64,000 bases of DNA from Pseudorhodoferax sp032153935 (GCF_964253035.1 NZ_CAXUQL020000001.1:7316001-7380000), one strand, 5' to 3'; counted from the first letter of the stretch, positions 38,556-46,994 are shown. A program made the numbers and translations. Notes: generated from the sequence alone by a model not told the origin.

Positions 38556-39491
38556 ATGAGTTTTCAAACTGGAACCACGTCCGTTGCGCTTGCCACGGCG
38601 AACCCATGGTCGCTGGTCCCGCCGCTGGGCAACCTGGACGCGTACATCTCCGCGGTCAACCGCATGCCCATGCTCACGCTCGAGCAGGAGCAGGAGTACG
38701 CGCGCAAGCTCAAGAACGACAACGATCTGGAAGCCGCCGGAAAGCTGGTGCTGTCGCACCTGCGCCTGGTGGTGTCCGTGGCCCGCCAATACCTGGGCTA
38801 CGGCCTGCCGCACGGCGACCTGATCCAGGAAGGCAATGTGGGCCTCATGAAGGCCGTCAAGCGCTTCGACCCCGAACAGGGCGTGCGCCTGGTCAGCTAC
38901 GCGCTGCACTGGATCAAGGCCGAGATGCACGAGTACATCCTGAAGAACTGGCGCATGGTCAAGGTGGCGACCACCAAGGCCCAGCGCAAGCTGTTCTTCA
39001 ACCTGCGCTCGATGAAGCAGGGCTTCAAGGCCGATGCGGCCGAGGGCGAGACCCACCGCGACTCGCTCAGCGAGGGCCAGATCGAGGCCATGGCCGAGCA
39101 GCTCAACGTGAAGCGCGAGGATGTGATCGAGATGGAAGCCCGGCTGTCGGGCGGCGACGTGATGCTCGATCCCGGCCCGTCCGACGACGGCGAGGACAGT
39201 TACGGTCCGATCGCCTATCTGGCCGACGCCAAGCAGGAGCCTACGGCGCTGATCGAGTCGCGCCAGCGCGACCGGCTGGCCAGCGATGGCATCAGCACGG
39301 CCCTGGCCGAGTTGGACCCGCGCAGCCGGCGCATCGTCGAGGAGCGCTGGCTCAAGGTCAACGACGACGGCTCTGGCGGCATGACGCTGCACGAGCTGGC
39401 GGCCGACTACGGCGTGAGCGCCGAGCGCATCCGCCAGATCGAATCGGCGGCCATGAAGAAGATGAAGAAGGCGCTGGCGTACTACGCCTGA
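38556..39491 (+). CDS. rpoH: Heat-shock sigma factor sigma-32
   Basis: A 311-residue sigma factor. Region 2 is LVLSHLRLVVSVARQYLGYGLPHGDLIQEGNVGLMKAVKRFDP with the -10-reading helix near VSYALHWIKAEMHEYIL. The RpoH box QRKLFFNLRS lies at 143-152 and is diagnostic. Region 4 ends TLHELAADYGVSAERIRQIESAAMKKMKKAL. AAGGAAAGGAA precedes the ATG as the ribosome-binding site. Regulation by HrcA is supported by the CIRCE element, and a strong terminator follows. Confidence 0.97.
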   Translation: MSFQTGTTSVALATANPWSLVPPLGNLDAYISAVNRMPMLTLEQEQEYARKLKNDNDLEAAGKLVLSHLRLVVSVARQYLGYGLPHGDLIQEGNVGLMKAVKRFDPEQGVRLVSYALHWIKAEMHEYILKNWRMVKVATTKAQRKLFFNLRSMKQGFKADAAEGETHRDSLSEGQIEAMAEQLNVKREDVIEMEARLSGGDVMLDPGPSDDGEDSYGPIAYLADAKQEPTALIESRQRDRLASDGISTALAELDPRSRRIVEERWLKVNDDGSGGMTLHELAADYGVSAERIRQIESAAMKKMKKALAYYA

Positions 39492-39507
39492 CCGCCGGCT
39501 CCCTCCT

Positions 39508-39539
39508 GCAAAACGCCAGCGCCTGCGCTGGCGTTTTGC
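39508..39539. terminator. Strong intrinsic terminator after rpoH
   Basis: Fifteen-base perfect arms (39508-39522 and 39525-39539) around a CT loop, containing AAAACGCCAGCGC and its complement with a T-stretch on each side. The A-tract/T-tract symmetry means it can serve rpoH and the convergent beta-helix gene. Confidence 0.9.
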
Positions 39540-39574
39540 TTTCTGGACGCACGATCCGGGTTCGGGGATTCGAT

Positions 39575-40990
39575 TCAAGGCCGGGCGAGCAGCGTGTCCG
39601 GCTGCAGCGCGCCCACGACCACCGGCGGGCCGTTCAGGCGCTGAACCTGCAAAGGGTGGACATACTGGGCCGAAGGCACGGCCGTTCCGGCCTGCACGAC
39701 CTGGTATGCCAAGGCCATGCCGCGGTCGTTGACCCGGTAGTCGTAGCGTGCAGGCTGCATGAAGACGCTCCAGTCGGTTTGGCGGCTGTTGACATCGGTG
39801 TGCTCCACCGGAATCTGCAAGCCGCCGCGCCCCACCAGCAGGTTGTTGGCCAACAGCACCCGTTCGGTTCCTGGCGCCGCGCGCACGAAGGTTCCGCCAT
39901 GCGGGTGGTCGTTGACCAGGGTGTTGCTGGCGAGCTCCAGCGTATTGCGCTGATGGGCCAGCCCCTCGGCGCCGAAGCTCACCATGACGGAGTTCTCCGT
40001 CCTGCGCCCCTGCTGCACCACATTGCCCACCAGGCGAACCACCCCTCCATTGGGGAAGTCCATTTCGTAGCTGGCCCGGCCACCCTCTTCGTCGGTCAGG
40101 CGGTTGTAGAACACCTCGTTCACCGCAGCCCGGCTCTTGAGCAGGTGCCCCGTGTCGGCGTGGTGCAGGTAACTGCCCGTGATGCTGAAGCGGCCGATGT
40201 GGCCGACGTAGATGTTGTGGCTCTGGCCGTCGCCGTCGCCGTTGTAGCCGAACTCGCTGGACGCGACTTCCAGCTGGCTGTCGGGCTGGCTGCCGATGGT
40301 CAGGATGCCGTTCTGGTTGCCCCAGAACAGGCAGTGCGCAACCCGCAAGTGCCCGCCTTCGAAGCGGATGCCGGCGCCGTTCTTGTCCGCGACCTTCGCG
40401 CCGACGAAGTCGAAGCCCGAAATATCGAAGTCGCCGTTGCGGATGACCCAGATGGCTTTGCCCTGCGCACTGCGGCCGTCGGCGATCAGCCGGACGCGGC
40501 CACCGACGGCCCGGATCGTCAGCTGCTTCTGGCCCCAGACCGCCACGTCGCCCCGGTAGGTGCCTGCCTGCACTTCCACGGTATCCCCGCTGCGTGCCAG
40601 CTTCGCCGCGGCGGCGATCGAGAGCAGCGCCTCTTGCGGCCCGACCCGCCACACCTTGCCCTGCGGCAACGGTTGCTCCGTGAGCGGCGGAGCCGCCCGC
40701 TCCGGCACCGGTGGAACGACGAACACGGTGCGCCGCCGCTCGGCGATGGATGGTGCATCGAACCAGCCGCGCAACAGCCCCATGGCCGGCAGCGCCACGG
40801 TCTCGAGCTTGTTATGCCCCTGCAACCGACGCTCCGCGTAGTCCATCAGCTCGCCCGGCGTGCGGCCGACGCGCTGGTACGCCCACCAGCCAATGGCCAG
40901 CCCGACGAGCCCCCCGCACAGGATCAGCGCGGCCAGCCAATGCAGCCAACGTCCTCTCGACTTGCCTTTGCGGCTGGATGGTGCGCGCAT
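39575..40990 (-). CDS. Membrane-anchored right-handed beta-helix repeat protein
   Basis: A 471-residue protein with a basic N-terminus and one membrane helix (about residues 16-37), then a linker and a periplasmic parallel beta-helix of the pectate lyase/NosD class. Repeats such as GDTVEVQAGTYRGDVAVWGQ, KAIWVIRNGDFDISGFDFVG, LRVAHCLFWGNQNGILTIG and NTLELASNTLVND show the coil spacing. The initial TVEVQAGTY resembles the DUF1565/NosD start. No catalytic residues can be assigned. It converges on rpoH and ends just after the shared terminator. A role in polysaccharide binding or cleavage is possible only by analogy. Confidence 0.75.
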   Translation of the reverse strand: MRAPSSRKGKSRGRWLHWLAALILCGGLVGLAIGWWAYQRVGRTPGELMDYAERRLQGHNKLETVALPAMGLLRGWFDAPSIAERRRTVFVVPPVPERAAPPLTEQPLPQGKVWRVGPQEALLSIAAAAKLARSGDTVEVQAGTYRGDVAVWGQKQLTIRAVGGRVRLIADGRSAQGKAIWVIRNGDFDISGFDFVGAKVADKNGAGIRFEGGHLRVAHCLFWGNQNGILTIGSQPDSQLEVASSEFGYNGDGDGQSHNIYVGHIGRFSITGSYLHHADTGHLLKSRAAVNEVFYNRLTDEEGGRASYEMDFPNGGVVRLVGNVVQQGRRTENSVMVSFGAEGLAHQRNTLELASNTLVNDHPHGGTFVRAAPGTERVLLANNLLVGRGGLQIPVEHTDVNSRQTDWSVFMQPARYDYRVNDRGMALAYQVVQAGTAVPSAQYVHPLQVQRLNGPPVVVGALQPDTLLARP

Positions 40991-41000
40991 GGCCGACCGC

Positions 41001-41591
41001 TCAACCGGCCTGCTTCAGCAACTGCCGCACATCGGCGAGCAACGCATCGGCCCCGGAGCCGTAACGCACGTACAGGCGCAGCCGCCCCTGCGGGTCGTAG
41101 ACATAGCTGCCGGCCGAATGGTCCATGGTGTAGCTGGTGGGCGTCTTGCCTTCGACCTTCTTGTAGTACACCTTGAAGTCCTTGGCCAGCGCCGCCAGGC
41201 CTTCGGGCGAGGTGCGCAAGGCCAGGAAGCTCGGGTCGAAGTTCGCCATGTAGGCTTTCAGCACCTCGGGCGTGTCGCGCTCGGGGTCCACCGTCACGAA
41301 CAGGCCTTGCAGCTTGTCGCCGTCCGCGCCCAGCGACTGCTTGACCTGGGCCAGCTCGGCCATGGAGGTCGGACAGACGTCGGGGCATTGCGCGAAGCCG
41401 AAGAACACCACAACCACCTTGCCGCGGAAGTCCTGCAGGCTGCGTTCCTGGCCGTTGTGGTCGGTCAGGCGGAAGTCCTTGGCATAGTCCGCCCCGGTGA
41501 TGTCCACCGCCGTGAAGCTGGGCTTGGTGTCGGTGCAGGCGGCCAGGCAGCCGGCGGCGGCCAGCGCGATCAGGGTGCGTCGGTGGAGCAT
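41001..41591 (-). CDS. SCO1/SenC-family copper chaperone for cytochrome oxidase
   Basis: A 196-residue lipoprotein (lipobox LAAC, Cys19) with a thioredoxin fold. The copper site is Cys69 and Cys73 (CPDVCP) with a His in YTMDHSAGSYVYD. VTVDPERDTPEVLKAYM is a SCO signature. It delivers copper to the CuA site of subunit II. The ATG at 41591 is used; a GTG at 41597 overlapping the ctaB stop is an alternative. Confidence 0.92.
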   Translation of the reverse strand: MLHRRTLIALAAAGCLAACTDTKPSFTAVDITGADYAKDFRLTDHNGQERSLQDFRGKVVVVFFGFAQCPDVCPTSMAELAQVKQSLGADGDKLQGLFVTVDPERDTPEVLKAYMANFDPSFLALRTSPEGLAALAKDFKVYYKKVEGKTPTSYTMDHSAGSYVYDPQGRLRLYVRYGSGADALLADVRQLLKQAG

Positions 41592-41593
41592 GT

Positions 41594-42508
41594 TCACAGG
41601 AGGTAGTGGTCCAGCAGCAGCGCCGCGAACAGGGCGGCCAGGTGAACCAGCGAGAAGCGGAAGGTCTTGCGCGCCAGCGCATCGGAGTAGTTGCGCCACA
41701 GCCGGAAGCCGTAGGCGCAAAAGCCGATGCTGAGCACCACGGCCGTGGCCAGGTAGAGCCACGAGCTCATGCCGTAGACGAAGGGCAGCAGGCAGGCCGC
41801 GAACAGGATCAGCGTGTAGAGCCAGACCTGCAGGCGGGTGAATTCGTTGCCGTGCGTCACGGGCAGCATGGGCAGGCCGGACTTGCGGTAGTCCTCTACG
41901 CGGTACAGCGCCAGCGCCCAGAAATGCGGCGGCGTCCACAGGAAGATGATCAGGAACAGGATCATGGCCTCCGGCCCCACATCGCCCGTCATCGCAGCCC
42001 AGCCCAGCACCGGCGGCATGGCGCCCGAGGCGCCGCCGATCACGATGTTCTGCGGCGTCAGCGGCTTGAGGATGACGGTGTAGACCACGGCGTAGCCGAC
42101 GAAGGTCGCCAGGGTCAGCCACATGGTCAGCACGTTGACGCTGAAGTACAGCAGCACCGAGCCCCCGACGCACAGCAGCGCGGAGAACAGCAGCGTCTGG
42201 CCATCGCCGAGTTCGTTCTTGGCCGTCGGGCGCCAGGCCGTGCGCTTCATGCGCGCGTCGATGCCCTTCTCGACCAGGCAGTTGAAGGCCGCGGCCGCGC
42301 CGGCCACGAGCCAGATGCCCAGGCAGGCCACGGCCATCTGGCGCAGCTGCATCCAGGATGGCAGGCCGGGCACGGCCAGCACCATGCCGATCAGCGCGCA
42401 GAACACGATGAGCTGCACCACGCGCGGCTTGGTCAGGACATAGAACTGCTGGAAGCGCGACATGCTGGGGCGTGCGAGGGCGGTGGGGTGCGGATCGATG
42501 GCGCTCAT
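41594..42508 (-). CDS. ctaB: Protoheme IX farnesyltransferase (heme O synthase)
   Basis: A 304-residue polytopic prenyltransferase of the UbiA family converting heme B to heme O. The first Asp-rich motif is NCLVEKGIDARMKRT and the second region is YRVEDYRKSGLPMLPV. Several membrane helices and LTKPRVVQLIVFCALIGM at the N-terminus are typical. The ATG at 42508 overlaps the ctaA stop by 4 bases. Confidence 0.95.
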   Translation of the reverse strand: MSAIDPHPTALARPSMSRFQQFYVLTKPRVVQLIVFCALIGMVLAVPGLPSWMQLRQMAVACLGIWLVAGAAAAFNCLVEKGIDARMKRTAWRPTAKNELGDGQTLLFSALLCVGGSVLLYFSVNVLTMWLTLATFVGYAVVYTVILKPLTPQNIVIGGASGAMPPVLGWAAMTGDVGPEAMILFLIIFLWTPPHFWALALYRVEDYRKSGLPMLPVTHGNEFTRLQVWLYTLILFAACLLPFVYGMSSWLYLATAVVLSIGFCAYGFRLWRNYSDALARKTFRFSLVHLAALFAALLLDHYLL

Positions 42509-43674
42509 CGAGCCGCCTCCAAGGTCTGCTGCAGCGGAGCCGGCACGGCCGTGCGCACGGACTCGGTGGCGCAGAGCAGCCAGGTCAGCACCACGACCAA
42601 CCCGGCGGCCCCGCCCGTGTGCGAGACGGCGGCCACCAGCGGCCAGTCCAGCACGACGTTCGACAGGCCGGTGCCGAACTGCCAGGCGGCCAGTGCCGCG
42701 AGCCAGCGCACCGGCCGCTGCAGCCCGGGCACATGCCACAGCCGCCAGGCCAGGCCGGCCAGCGCCGCGAGCACGGCATAGGCCGCGAGGCGGTGCACGT
42801 AGTGGATGGCGGTGAGCGCCGGGAAGGCGATGTGGCTGCCGTCGGCCAGCCGGCCCAGCGGCCGCCAGACCTGGAAGGCCTGCTCGAAGTCCATCGTCGG
42901 CCACCAACTGCCCTGGCAGGTCGGGAAATCGCTGCAGGCCAGCACCGCGTAGTTGGTGCTGACCCAGCCACCGAGCGCAATCTGCAGCAGCACCAGCGCC
43001 GCCGTGCCCCACAGCAGGCCGCGCAAGCCGGGCGACAGCACCACGGCGCGCAGCGCACCCGTGCGGCGCGCATCACGCACGACCTGGGCGCACAGCAGGG
43101 CCAGCAATGCGAGCCCGCCCAACAGGTGCAGCACGACGATGGCCGGGAACAGCTTGAGCGTGACGGTCCAGGCGCCGAAGGCGCCCTGCAGGCAGACCCA
43201 GCACAGCGTCAGTGTCGGCCAGCCCGGGTGGATGGCGTGCGGATCGCGCGGGCGCTGGCGCCAGGCCGCCCAGCTCACGGCGGCCAGGGCCAGGATCAGC
43301 ACGCCCACCGCGGTCGCGAGATAGCGGTGCACCATCTCGATCCAGGCCTTGGTGTGGGTCACCGGGCCCGTGGGCATGGCCGTCTGGGCCGCGGAAATCT
43401 CCGCGTGCGCGCCGATCGGGCTGGCCTTGCCGTAGCAGCCGGGCCAATCCGGGCAGCCCAGGCCGGAATCGGTCAGCCGCGTGAAGGCGCCGAACAGCAC
43501 CAGGTCGAAGGTCAGGAACAAGGTCAGCAGGGTCAGCGCGCGCCGCCGCCTGGCGGGCGAGGCACCCCGGTTGCGCAGGGCCACCCAGGCCAGCGGGCCG
43601 AGCGCGAGCACGACGCCCATCAGCATCATGCGGGCGATCGGACTCCAGTCGTAGGAAGCCACATCCATCGTCAT
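42505..43674 (-). CDS. ctaA: Heme A synthase
   Basis: A 389-residue COX15/CtaA-type membrane protein that oxidises heme O to heme A. The four heme-binding histidines appear in EMVHRYLAT, VVLHLLGG, IHYVHRLAAY and VSHTGGAAG. Two loops carry paired cysteines (GLGCPDWPGCYG and CSDFPTCQG). The start is the ATG at 43674, overlapping the preceding stop by 4 bases. It lies between the thioredoxin-like gene and ctaB. Confidence 0.95.
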   Translation of the reverse strand: MTMDVASYDWSPIARMMLMGVVLALGPLAWVALRNRGASPARRRRALTLLTLFLTFDLVLFGAFTRLTDSGLGCPDWPGCYGKASPIGAHAEISAAQTAMPTGPVTHTKAWIEMVHRYLATAVGVLILALAAVSWAAWRQRPRDPHAIHPGWPTLTLCWVCLQGAFGAWTVTLKLFPAIVVLHLLGGLALLALLCAQVVRDARRTGALRAVVLSPGLRGLLWGTAALVLLQIALGGWVSTNYAVLACSDFPTCQGSWWPTMDFEQAFQVWRPLGRLADGSHIAFPALTAIHYVHRLAAYAVLAALAGLAWRLWHVPGLQRPVRWLAALAAWQFGTGLSNVVLDWPLVAAVSHTGGAAGLVVVLTWLLCATESVRTAVPAPLQQTLEAAR

Positions 43675-44354
43675 CGGCCCGCGTTGTCCCAGGAGCCCGA
43701 GGCGCGCAACAGGCGCTCGATGTCGCGCTTGGCCTTGGCCGCGCTCGCGGCGTCCAGCGCTGGCGGCAGCCGCATCATCCAGTTGCCCATGGGATCGACG
43801 ATGTACAGGTGGGCCGGCAAGGCCTGGCCCGCCGCCGGGGCCAGCCACTGCGCCAGGCCCGCGCGGTCGACACGCAGCACGGTGGCGCTCTGCAGCGCCG
43901 GGCGCAGGGTCTCGCGCACGGGCGCGCCGTCGTCGACGAGCCAGACCCAGTCCACGCGCTCCTTCTCCTTGCCCAGGCTCTCGCGCAGTTGGCGCTGCAG
44001 GTACAGGTTGCGTTCGCAGGCTGCGTCGCAGTCGCCGCCGGCCACGCTGACCAGCAACCACTGGCCCTTGAGACTGGGCAGGCGCAGCGTCTGGCCATCC
44101 AGGTCCACGGCCGGCAGGTCCGGCAGCGGCCGTTGCGGATCGATGAGTTCGCCGAACACGCTGCGCCCCTCGGGCCGGACCAGGTAGTAGGTGAAGTACG
44201 AGGCGATCACGGGCGCGGCGCAGACCAGGACCACGAGCAGCATCTTCAAGCGCCCGCTGCGTGTGCGCTGCGCCGCCTCGCCCGCGGCTTCGGCCTCGGC
44301 CGGCGACGGCAGCGAATGAACCGTCAGGCCCAGCGGCTGGTCGGCTTCAGCCAT
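43671..44354 (-). CDS. Membrane-anchored thioredoxin-like protein of the oxidase assembly operon
   Basis: A 227-residue protein with one N-terminal membrane helix (MLLVVLVCAAPVIASYFTYYLV) and a periplasmic thioredoxin-like domain (LDGQTLRLPSLKGQWLLVSVAGGDCDAACERNLYLQRQLRESLG). A CxxxC pair (CDAAC) sits where SCO proteins bind copper, but the companion His of SCO is not obvious. The end LPAHLYIVDPMGNWMMRLPP fits the fold. It is found in Burkholderiales heme A operons without an assigned role; a redox or copper function in oxidase assembly is inferred. The start could also be 44405; the ATG at 44354 keeps the SURF1 overlap short. Confidence 0.75.
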   Translation of the reverse strand: MAEADQPLGLTVHSLPSPAEAEAAGEAAQRTRSGRLKMLLVVLVCAAPVIASYFTYYLVRPEGRSVFGELIDPQRPLPDLPAVDLDGQTLRLPSLKGQWLLVSVAGGDCDAACERNLYLQRQLRESLGKEKERVDWVWLVDDGAPVRETLRPALQSATVLRVDRAGLAQWLAPAAGQALPAHLYIVDPMGNWMMRLPPALDAASAAKAKRDIERLLRASGSWDNAGR

Positions 44355-45111
44355 GGCGCGCGAGGCGCCGAACGGCGGGACGTCGGACAAATTGGAACCA
44401 GACATAAAGACCCGTCAGCAGGGCGCAGAGCCCGAACCACTGGAAGGCATAACCGTAGTGCTTCTCGACGCCGGTCCTGGGCACCGGCCATTCACGCAAC
44501 AGCCCCGCTCCGTCCTCGCCCGTCTGTTGCACCGACTGCTGCCACAGCGGCAGCCCGGTCTCCTGGGCGAATGCGCCGAGGTCCAGATTCTGCCGGATCG
44601 TGCCCCTGTCCTCGCCAGCGAACTCGTAAAGCCTGGACGGCGCGGGGACGACGAGGCCCTCAATGTCCACCAGCCCGGCCGGCGTGGGGATCTTCGGCAG
44701 CGCCGTGCGGTCGACGAAATTGCGCTGCACCCAGCCGCGCTGCACCACCACCACGGTGGAACTGTTCTCCAGCGCCAGCGGCGTCAGCACGTAGAAGCCC
44801 GGCTGGCCGCGCATCTGGCGGTTGTCCAGGAACACGGTGCGCTCGGCGAGCCACAGGCCGCGCAGGCGCACGGGACGGTGCAGCAGCGCCAGCGGATCGG
44901 CCGCGCCCAGCATGGCCTGCGCGTCGAGCGCGGGCAGTTTCCCCTGCGAGTCGATGACCGCTTGCAGGGCCTCCTTCTCGGCCGCGCGCGACAGCTGCCA
45001 GCGCCCCAGCGAGGCAGTGCCGGCGATGCCCACGAGCGCCGCCAAGGTCACCAGCCAGAAGCGCAGCCCGAAGCGCCGCGCCGGATAATCCCCCCATGAG
45101 CTACTTCGCAC
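44347..45111 (-). CDS. SURF1-family cytochrome oxidase biogenesis protein
   Basis: A 254-residue protein with two membrane helices (about residues 15-33 and 224-243) and a periplasmic domain between, the usual SURF1 topology. LGRWQLSRAAEKEAL, VFLDNRQMRGQPGFYVLTPLAL and HYGYAFQWFGLCALLTGLYVWFQ are conserved blocks. It is thought to help insert heme A into subunit I. The only ATG, at 45111, overlaps the start of the divergent DUF2909 gene by 16 bases, so a non-ATG start just inside is conceivable. Confidence 0.88.
   Translation of the reverse strand: MRSSSWGDYPARRFGLRFWLVTLAALVGIAGTASLGRWQLSRAAEKEALQAVIDSQGKLPALDAQAMLGAADPLALLHRPVRLRGLWLAERTVFLDNRQMRGQPGFYVLTPLALENSSTVVVVQRGWVQRNFVDRTALPKIPTPAGLVDIEGLVVPAPSRLYEFAGEDRGTIRQNLDLGAFAQETGLPLWQQSVQQTGEDGAGLLREWPVPRTGVEKHYGYAFQWFGLCALLTGLYVWFQFVRRPAVRRLARHG
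45084..45089 (+). promoter_or_regulatory. -10-like element before the DUF2909 gene
   Basis: GATAAT ends 6 bases before the ATG at 45096; the sequence GATAATCCCCC is the same as before the dciA-like gene. A transcript from here would be leaderless or nearly so. It lies inside the first codons of SURF1 on the other strand. Confidence 0.4.
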
Positions 45112-45323
45112 TGGTTGCCTTCATCGCCATCATCGGCAGCCTGGGCGCCGCCCTGTACTTCATGCTGCGCGGCGGCCAGGATGCCGACGGCAAGACCCGC
45201 CCCAACCACATGGCGCGCGCGCTCGCGGTGCGCGTCGGACTGTCCATCCTGCTGTTCCTGTGCATCCTCATCGGCTGGAAACTGGGCTATCTGCATCCAA
45301 CGGGCATTCCCGCCGGCAAGTAA
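45096..45323 (+). CDS. DUF2909 twin-transmembrane protein
   Basis: A 75-residue protein with two membrane helices (about residues 3-23 and 45-63) joined by a polar loop GGQDADGKTRPNHMARAL. This is the DUF2909 family, regularly found beside SURF1 and subunit III in betaproteobacteria. The function is not established; a small accessory role in oxidase assembly or stability is inferred from position. No ribosome-binding site is visible. Confidence 0.85.
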   Translation: MSYFALVAFIAIIGSLGAALYFMLRGGQDADGKTRPNHMARALAVRVGLSILLFLCILIGWKLGYLHPTGIPAGK

Positions 45324-45340
45324 GGGAAGAAGAAAAATGA

Positions 45341-45363
45341 AAAGGGCCGCTGCGCGGCCCTTT
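45341..45363 (-). terminator. Terminator of the cytochrome c oxidase operon
   Basis: AAAGGGCCGC-TGC-GCGGCCCTTT forms a perfect ten-base stem. On the minus strand it is followed by a T-rich tract (TTTTCATTTTTC) and lies 21 bases after the subunit III stop. On the plus strand only TTTC follows, so it is a weaker terminator for the DUF2909 gene. Confidence 0.88.
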
Positions 45364-45383
45364 CGATGCGAGGCCTGGCAGCC

Positions 45384-46265
45384 TCAAAGCCAATACACCA
45401 ACACGTACAGGCCGAGCCAGACCACGTCCACGAAGTGCCAGTACCAGGCCGCGCCTTCGAAGCCGAAATGGCGCTCCTTGGTGAAGTGGCCCTTCATCAG
45501 CCGCAGCGTGATGAACAACAGCATCAGCATGCCCACCAGCACGTGGAAGCCGTGGAAGCCCGTCAGCATGAAGAAGGTGGAACCGTAGGGGCCGGAGTTC
45601 AGCTTGAGGTTCAGGTCGCGGTAGGCGTGCACGTACTCGTAGCCCTGCACGAACAGGAACACGATGCCCAGGATCACCGTGGCCCACATCCAGGTGATGG
45701 TCTTGGCGCGCTCGCCGTGCTGCAGCGCATGGTGGGCGATCGTCAACGTCACGCCCGAGGTCAGCAGCAGCGCGGTATTGATGGTGGGCAGCCAGAACGG
45801 CGTCATGGCCTGGAAAGGCTCGACGATGTTGGCGGGCGAGCCGGTCACGCCAGCGGCCATGCTGGGCCACACGGCCTTGAAATCGGGCCACAGCAGTGCG
45901 TTGTCCAGGCTGCCGAGGACCGGCACCGAATGCACGCGCATCCACCACAAGGCCGTGAAGAAGGCGCCGAAGAACATCACCTCAGAGAAGATGAACCAAC
46001 TCATGCTCCAGCGGTAGGAGAAGTCGATCTTGCGCCCGTACAGGCCACCCTCGCTCTCGGTGACGGCATCGCGGAACCACTGGTACAGCACCACCCACCA
46101 GAACAGCAGGCCGAAGGCCAGCGACCACTTGCCCCAGTCGTGGCCGTTGATCCACTGGGCTGCGCCCAGGATCACGAAGAACAGGCCGATGGCGGCCATG
46201 ATCGGATGCCGCGAGGGCCCTGGGACGAAGTAATACGGCGTGGATCCGTGGGTCGTGGCACTCAT
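45384..46265 (-). CDS. ctaE: Cytochrome c oxidase subunit III
   Basis: A 293-residue polytopic subunit. YYFVPGPSRHPIMAAIGLFF, SWFIFSEVMFFGAFFTALWWMR and FFMLTGFHGFHVLVGMLMLL together with AAWYWHFVDVVWLGLYVLVYWL at the end are classic subunit III blocks. The ATG at 46265 (MSATTHGSTPYYF) is preferred; an upstream extension overlaps ctaG. It is the last gene of the oxidase operon. Confidence 0.96.
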   Translation of the reverse strand: MSATTHGSTPYYFVPGPSRHPIMAAIGLFFVILGAAQWINGHDWGKWSLAFGLLFWWVVLYQWFRDAVTESEGGLYGRKIDFSYRWSMSWFIFSEVMFFGAFFTALWWMRVHSVPVLGSLDNALLWPDFKAVWPSMAAGVTGSPANIVEPFQAMTPFWLPTINTALLLTSGVTLTIAHHALQHGERAKTITWMWATVILGIVFLFVQGYEYVHAYRDLNLKLNSGPYGSTFFMLTGFHGFHVLVGMLMLLFITLRLMKGHFTKERHFGFEGAAWYWHFVDVVWLGLYVLVYWL

Positions 46266-46266
46266 C

Positions 46267-46872
46267 TCAGCTCCTGGTTTCTTTATTGGTTTGCGCGGCC
46301 GCGTCGGCACTGGCCGGTGCCGGCGGCGTCTTGCCGCCCACCTCGAAGAAGGTGTACGACAGCGTGATCGTGGTCACGTCCTTGGACAGCTTGGGGTCGA
46401 TGATGAAGGCCACCGGCCATTCCTTCTTCTCGCCCGCGTCCAGCGTGTATTGCGTGAAGCAGAAGCACTCCAGCTTGTTGAAGTGCGCGGCGGCCTGGCG
46501 CGGCGCATAGCTCGGGATCGCCTGGGCCGCCATGCGCCGGTTCTGCACGTTCTGGAACTCGTACATCACGGTGGCCAGTTCGCCGGGATGCACCTGCATC
46601 GAGCGCATCGCCGGCTTGAACTCCCAGGGGCCGCGCGAGTTGGCGTCGAACTCCACCGTGATCGTGCGGCTGCGGTCAACCTGCGTGTTCTCCGGCGTGA
46701 CCTTCGACACCACGCCAGGCACCTGGCGCTCGGACAGCGACAGGATGTTGATGCCCGTCATCTCGCAGATGGCGTTGTACAACGGCACCAGCGCATAGCC
46801 GAAGGCGAACATGCCGGCCGTCACCACGGCCAGCTTGCCCACCATGCGGACGTTGGCGCGCCGGATGCTCAT
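46267..46872 (-). CDS. ctaG: Cytochrome c oxidase assembly protein CtaG/Cox11
   Basis: A 201-residue copper chaperone for the CuB centre of subunit I. One membrane helix (VGKLAVVTAGMFAFGYALVPLYNAICE) anchors a periplasmic domain whose CFCF motif (KLECFCFTQYTLD) binds copper. PVAFIIDPKLSKDVTTITLSYTFF is the conserved end. The start ATG overlaps the stop of the 37-residue gene by 4 bases, and the end is one base from subunit III. Confidence 0.95.
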   Translation of the reverse strand: MSIRRANVRMVGKLAVVTAGMFAFGYALVPLYNAICEMTGINILSLSERQVPGVVSKVTPENTQVDRSRTITVEFDANSRGPWEFKPAMRSMQVHPGELATVMYEFQNVQNRRMAAQAIPSYAPRQAAAHFNKLECFCFTQYTLDAGEKKEWPVAFIIDPKLSKDVTTITLSYTFFEVGGKTPPAPASADAAAQTNKETRS

Positions 46873-46982
46873 GAGCGCCCCAGGTAGACCATCTTGACCA
46901 TGAAGCCGATGAAGAAGACCAACGCCACGGACAGCAGGATCAGGCCGGTCCGCAGGTTCTGCTTCTTCTTGTCGGGCGTCAT
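46869..46982 (-). CDS. Cytochrome oxidase small assembly protein (37 residues)
   Basis: A very short gene: MTPDKKKQNLRTG leads into one membrane helix (LILLSVALVFFIGFMVKMVYL) and ends GRS. It fits the small assembly proteins placed between subunit I and CtaG in Burkholderiales. It is 12 bases downstream of ctaD and overlaps ctaG by 4 bases, so translation is coupled. The reading is supported by perfect operon fit; its biochemical role is unknown. Confidence 0.85.
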   Translation of the reverse strand: MTPDKKKQNLRTGLILLSVALVFFIGFMVKMVYLGRS

Positions 46983-46994
46983 CGGCCTGTGTCC

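Noticed and set aside
41595..41597. GTG start for the SCO protein overlapping the ctaB stop
   Set aside because: Possible, but the ATG two codons later gives the same signal peptide and neither has a visible ribosome-binding site; ATG was kept.
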